Part shown: in pieces, positions 10,185 through 10,300 of the stretch
How the letters are laid out: every line of letters begins with the position of its first letter
How positions within the stretch are numbered: position 1 is the first letter of the stretch
DNA from: an uncultured Oscillospiraceae bacterium
Lineage (GTDB): Bacteria; Bacillota; Clostridia; Oscillospirales; Oscillospiraceae
Reading direction: 5' to 3'
DNA: 10,300 bases
NCBI GenBank assembly: GCA_910583885.1
Contig: CAJUAC010000082.1
Location: 1 to 10,300 of the forward strand
Notes under the pieces: generated by a model
Databases searched by the model: none
Told to the model about the DNA's origin: nothing
The model's input: the letters and a program-made list of their open reading frames with translations, nothing else
Program-made: the position numbers and the translations under genes

Positions 10185-10300
10185 ATGATCCGGAACACCT
10201 ACAAGTACCAGGACACAGTGACCCTCTCCACGATTCGCAGCATCTGTGAGGCCCTCGACTGTGGCCCCGGAGATCTGATGACTGCCGGGAAGGTCGAGTG
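10185..10300 (+). CDS. XRE/Cro-type HTH regulator, C-terminal part, 3' partial
   Basis: From ATG 10185 the frame reads MIRNTYKYQDTVTLSTIRSI, then CEALDCGPGDLMTAGKVE, and runs off the right edge. VTLSTIRSICEALDCGPGDLM is the typical end of small Cro/C1 HTH repressors (the YozG-like type). The preceding scanning and recognition helices are missing or rudimentary. The frame is open upstream (HYKLKVD) but too short for a full HTH domain. The gene may be truncated by deletion, or a normal start may not be recognisable. AAAGGTGG lies close before the ATG. Its divergent position beside the leftward operon suggests a local regulator. Confidence 0.5.
   Translation, partial: MIRNTYKYQDTVTLSTIRSICEALDCGPGDLMTAGKVE

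Noticed and set aside
1..10300. tRNA, rRNA or insertion sequence
   Set aside because: No cloverleaf, rRNA-like sequence, transposase motif or terminal inverted repeats were seen on either strand.

Overview
The window looks like part of a prophage, or a phage-derived mosaic element, from a moderately high-GC gut Firmicute of the Clostridia/Oscillospiraceae type. The reasons are GC-rich codon use, strong AGGAGG-type ribosome binding sites, a lysis cassette with an LLH-type holin, and cargo genes resembling those of Clostridia phages and conjugative elements. No host marker gene is present, so the taxonomy is inference.

Region 1 (1-1590, + strand) is the end of a diversity-generating retroelement (DGR). 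It holds the last codons of a variable protein with a C-type-lectin-like terminus (WAGVFALNLD...NVGFRAA), a structured spacer, and a complete DGR-type reverse transcriptase with YVDD and the DGR-style VGSLLNQ motif. No avd gene and no second template-like copy lie inside the window. Region 2 (1595-4620, + strand) is the lysis module: two small membrane proteins, a multidomain endolysin (lysozyme-like, C39-like cysteine peptidase, SH3-like, two C-terminal PDYW repeats) and an LLH-family holin, closed by a strong terminator. The endolysin has an almost ideal internal ribosome binding site and ATG just before its second catalytic domain.

Region 3 (4629-7753) begins after a pair of convergent terminators. 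It is a set of small genes, nearly all on the - strand, in four short transcription units plus one divergent + strand gene. Every unit starts with the same regulatory cassette: a 40-bp inverted repeat of fixed geometry (11-bp half-site, 18-bp gap, 11-bp half-site; TAAACTACACA type), a TTGCTATTAT extended -10 promoter at fixed distance, and a conserved leader containing ACCGAAAGG. This reads as one regulon, probably under one regulator encoded outside the window, and is the most striking feature here. The products are small conserved-type or unrecognised proteins, including a very acidic 112-aa protein.

Region 4 (7754-8039) carries no convincing gene but has several GC-rich hairpins. Region 5 (8040-10115, - strand) is a second set of small genes without the 40-bp cassette, tightly spaced or overlapping over 8040-8565 and 8674-9844 and headed by a 47-aa gene. 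Strong hairpins lie between several of them. At the right edge a divergent + strand fragment encodes the C-terminal part of an XRE/Cro-type HTH regulator and could be the local repressor.
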